DNA of 64,000 nucleotides from an uncultured Roseburia sp. (GTDB taxonomy: Bacteria; Bacillota; Clostridia; Lachnospirales; Lachnospiraceae). The notes under the pieces are model-generated. The model had not been told where the DNA came from, did no database searches, and saw only the letters and a program-made list of their open reading frames with translations. The stretch spans positions 31,659-95,658 of the forward strand of contig CAKQXQ010000002.1 of assembly GCA_934292805.1 (NCBI GenBank). The letters run 5' to 3'. Both the position numbers and the translations under genes were made by a program. Below are positions 62,129 to 64,000 of the stretch, one piece after another; the first letter of the stretch is position 1; each line of letters opens with the position of its first letter.

Positions 62129-63580
62129 CTAAATTTCTTTGTTGAGTCCGACAACGATGTTAGAACCAACACCATTTTTTGTAATGTCGAACATGCTCAT
62201 AGGTACTTCACGCTCTAAAATTTCCATGGTACGCGGAGAACAGAAACCTGCCTGGCAGCGTCCCATACCGGCACGGGTACGACGTTTTACACCGTCAAGG
62301 GAACGGGCACCGAGTGGACGATGGATCGCATCCATAATCTCACCCTCAGTGATCATCTCACAGCGGCAGATAATGTTACCGTATTCCGGATGATTTTTAA
62401 TAAGCTCATTGCGTTCTTCTGTAGAAAGTGTTTCCGGACGGAGGATTCCTTTTCTTGTTCCGACAAAATCCGGATTCTTTTCTGCCGGTAAAATACCGGT
62501 TACAATTTCAGATACCATCTCGGCGATCGCCGGTGCTGAGGAAAGACCAGGAGATTCGATACCGGCAACATTGATAAATCCCTTGGAATCTTCTGCCTCG
62601 CCGATCACGAAATCATCACCGTCTTCATGTGCACGTAAGCCGGCAAATGAAGTGATAACCTGACGCATTGGTACATTTTTAACACTTCTGCAGGCTGTTG
62701 CAGCCAGAGAATCTAATCCTTCTGAAGTTGTGTTGACCGCATCTTTATCTTCAACATCAACTGCAGTAGGTCCAACGAGAAGATTGCCATGGACAGTCGG
62801 AGTAACAAGTACACCTTTACCCATCTTGGATGGAAGCTGGAAAATTGTGTGTGATACATGTGTTCCGGCAGTCTTATCTAACAGGCAGTACTCACCTTTT
62901 CTTGCTGTAATATGAATCTTATGTTCGCTTACCATATTGTTAAATACATCTGCGTAAACACCGGCAGCGTTAATGACTACCTTTGCTTCGAAAGTCTCAT
63001 CTTCTTTGGAATCTGTGTGTGTAGTAGAAATCTTATAGATTTCACCACATTTTTCGATGGAGTTTACATTCGTGTTCAGGTAGAATTCAACACCATTTGT
63101 ATAGGCGTTCTCAGCGAAAGCCATAGTCATATGGAATGGACATACAATTCCACCGGTTGGTGCAAAAAGTGCACAGGTGACATCATCACTTAAATTCGGT
63201 TCCATTTCAAGAAGCTCGTCACGTTCAATAATACGAAGGTCTGGCACCCCATTTGCAAGACCTTTCTCAAGTAAATGGTTAAGGCCTTCTCTGTCCTGAT
63301 CCTTTGTACAAACTACAAGGGAACCATTACGTGTGAATGGAATATCAAGATCTCTGGAAAGCTCATCCATCATAAAATTACCACGGACATTTAAACGTGC
63401 TTTTAATGTTCCAGGTGTGGCATCAAAACCACCATGGATAATTGCACTGTTTGCCTTGGAAGTTCCGTTGCAGACATCTTCCTCACGCTCAATCACACAT
63501 GTTTTAAGCTGGTATTTAGAAAGCTCACGTGCGATAGCACTGCCGACAACACCGGCACCAATAATTGCTACATCATACAT
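62129..63580 (-). CDS. glpA: Anaerobic glycerol-3-phosphate dehydrogenase GlpA-like
   Basis: A 483-residue FAD-dependent oxidoreductase that oxidises glycerol-3-phosphate to DHAP. FAD loop AIIGAGVVGSAIARELS, substrate-domain segments ANSAIIHGGFDATPGT and GPTAVDVEDK, and a C-terminal BFD-like [2Fe-2S] domain (IICRCEMITEGEI, GRCQAGFC) are visible. It leads the minus-strand operon; the AAAAGGAGAGAG ribosome site and an attenuator leader are just upstream. Confidence 0.92.
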   Translation of the reverse strand: MYDVAIIGAGVVGSAIARELSKYQLKTCVIEREEDVCNGTSKANSAIIHGGFDATPGTLKARLNVRGNFMMDELSRDLDIPFTRNGSLVVCTKDQDREGLNHLLEKGLANGVPDLRIIERDELLEMEPNLSDDVTCALFAPTGGIVCPFHMTMAFAENAYTNGVEFYLNTNVNSIEKCGEIYKISTTHTDSKEDETFEAKVVINAAGVYADVFNNMVSEHKIHITARKGEYCLLDKTAGTHVSHTIFQLPSKMGKGVLVTPTVHGNLLVGPTAVDVEDKDAVNTTSEGLDSLAATACRSVKNVPMRQVITSFAGLRAHEDGDDFVIGEAEDSKGFINVAGIESPGLSSAPAIAEMVSEIVTGILPAEKNPDFVGTRKGILRPETLSTEERNELIKNHPEYGNIICRCEMITEGEIMDAIHRPLGARSLDGVKRRTRAGMGRCQAGFCSPRTMEILEREVPMSMFDITKNGVGSNIVVGLNKEI

Positions 63581-63608
63581 AAAAATCTCTCTCCTTTTCC
63601 GTACTGAT

Positions 63609-63660
63609 AAAAAAAGAGCAGGAAAACAAGACGATCCAAATCGTCCTATTACCCTGCTCT
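63609..63660 (-). terminator. Leader terminator of glpA, candidate GlpP target
   Basis: In the minus direction, AGAGCAGG (63660-63653) pairs with CCTGCTCT (63622-63615), followed by a run of U. The loop holds a smaller hairpin GACGATTTGGATCGTC. It lies between the glpA promoter and the glpA ribosome site. B. subtilis GlpP prevents such termination ahead of glpD, and glpP is in this operon. Confidence 0.8.
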
Positions 63661-63690
63661 GATCTCCTGGTAAGTTCTTAAGTTAATACC

Positions 63691-63718
63691 ATTATAACAT
63701 GGAATTTAAAATATGCAA
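63691..63718 (-). promoter_or_regulatory. Promoter of the glpA operon
   Basis: On the minus strand TTGCAT (63718-63713), 16 bp, consensus TATAAT (63696-63691), about 30 bases before the leader terminator. Confidence 0.65.
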
Positions 63719-63836
63719 TGCTAATTTAAAAAAATCATTTATTAATGATAAGCAGAAGGCTACCGGAACAGTAACGAGAGAATCACGAAGGACAGAAATC
63801 ATAGTAAAATCCCGGGATAAAAAGAGGGTGGAAAAT

Positions 63837-63863
63837 AATACCATATTTTTCAAAAATGGTATT
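63837..63863. promoter_or_regulatory. Palindrome over the TrmB-gene promoter
   Basis: AATACCAT (63837-63844) and ATGGTATT (63856-63863), 11 bases apart, ending in the -35 of the plus-strand promoter. A likely operator for autoregulation. Confidence 0.5.
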
Positions 63864-63889
63864 GACAATGCAGAGATTTGTAACATAAT
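63862..63889 (+). promoter_or_regulatory. Promoter of the TrmB-type regulator gene
   Basis: TTGACA (63862-63867), 16 bp, CATAAT (63884-63889). The start codon is 22 bases further. Confidence 0.6.
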
Positions 63890-63911
63890 AGTGGTGTGGG
63901 GTATAACTACT

Positions 63912-64000
63912 ATGAACAATTATGAATTTTTAGAGAAACTCGGCTTTTCGTCAAACGAAGCAAAAGTATACGGAACACTAATTAAACATAAAGTGTTAAA
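63912..64000 (+). CDS. TrmB-family regulator, 5' end only
   Basis: The window ends 29 codons into an open frame from ATG 63912. The visible start NNYEFLEKLGFSSNEAKVYGTLIKHK has the length, spacing and LGFS-NEAKVY motif of TrmB-type winged-helix regulators, which sense sugars or glycerol derivatives. GGGG in TGTGGGGTAT is a weak ribosome site. It is divergent from the glp operon, so it may act on it. Only the N-terminal part of the DNA-binding domain is inside the window. Confidence 0.65.
   Translation, partial: MNNYEFLEKLGFSSNEAKVYGTLIKHKVL

Overview
The window looks like the chromosome of a spore-forming, low-to-mid GC member of the Clostridia, most likely a gut Lachnospiraceae. The pointers are the sporulation genes (spoVG, yabP, yabQ, spoIIE, a CotS-like kinase), the GlgC/GlgD pair, an Asr-type anaerobic sulfite reductase, strong Shine-Dalgarno sites and gene orders shared with Bacillus and Clostridium. 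The assignment rests on gene content and order; no rRNA or tRNA gene is present. I saw no insertion sequence, prophage or CRISPR array.

Layout. 0-10.6 kb: end of glgC, glgD, spoVG, then a glmU(short)-pth-mfd run, a PrsA-like lipoprotein, a shikimate-kinase-like protein and a LysM/G5/M23 wall peptidase. 10.7-21.2 kb: murA, an S-box (SAM-I) riboswitch with metK, a two-component system, an RluA-type synthase, the CCA-adding enzyme, a CotS-like kinase and a phosphohexomutase. 21.3-29.2 kb: a classical sporulation and division block, hup-yabO-yabP-yabQ-divIC, then spoIIE-tilS-hpt-ftsH. 29.4-41.8 kb: a phosphopantetheinyl transferase, a FliB-like protein, a second-type RsmH, a GH13 glucanase, a small membrane protein, a two-gene SUF system (SufC plus short SufB), sbcD-sbcC and murI.

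42-59.7 kb is the most interesting part, a sulfur-centred region. A metal-complex or corrinoid ABC importer runs into cbiK, a cobA-hemD fusion and a short precorrin-2 dehydrogenase. Together these convert hydroxymethylbilane to the siroheme/corrin branch point. A LysR regulator diverges from asrABC, whose AsrC needs siroheme. Next come a DASS-type anion permease, a thioredoxin reductase-like flavoprotein whose usual NADPH motif is gone, a thioredoxin with TCGPC instead of WCGPC, two tandem arylsulfate sulfotransferase homologues without signal peptides, and a phosphoribosyltransferase-like protein with a degenerate PRPP loop. The segments between these genes carry strong hairpins, several without U-tracts. 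I infer an organosulfur or sulfate-ester handling module tied to sulfite reduction; the actual substrate cannot be read from the sequence.

59.8-64 kb (minus strand): a glycerol-3-phosphate oxidation operon, glpA-FAD oxidoreductase-DUF1667-glpP. Its leader contains a terminator that is a plausible GlpP antitermination target. Upstream, on the plus strand, is the start of a TrmB-type regulator with a palindrome over its own promoter.
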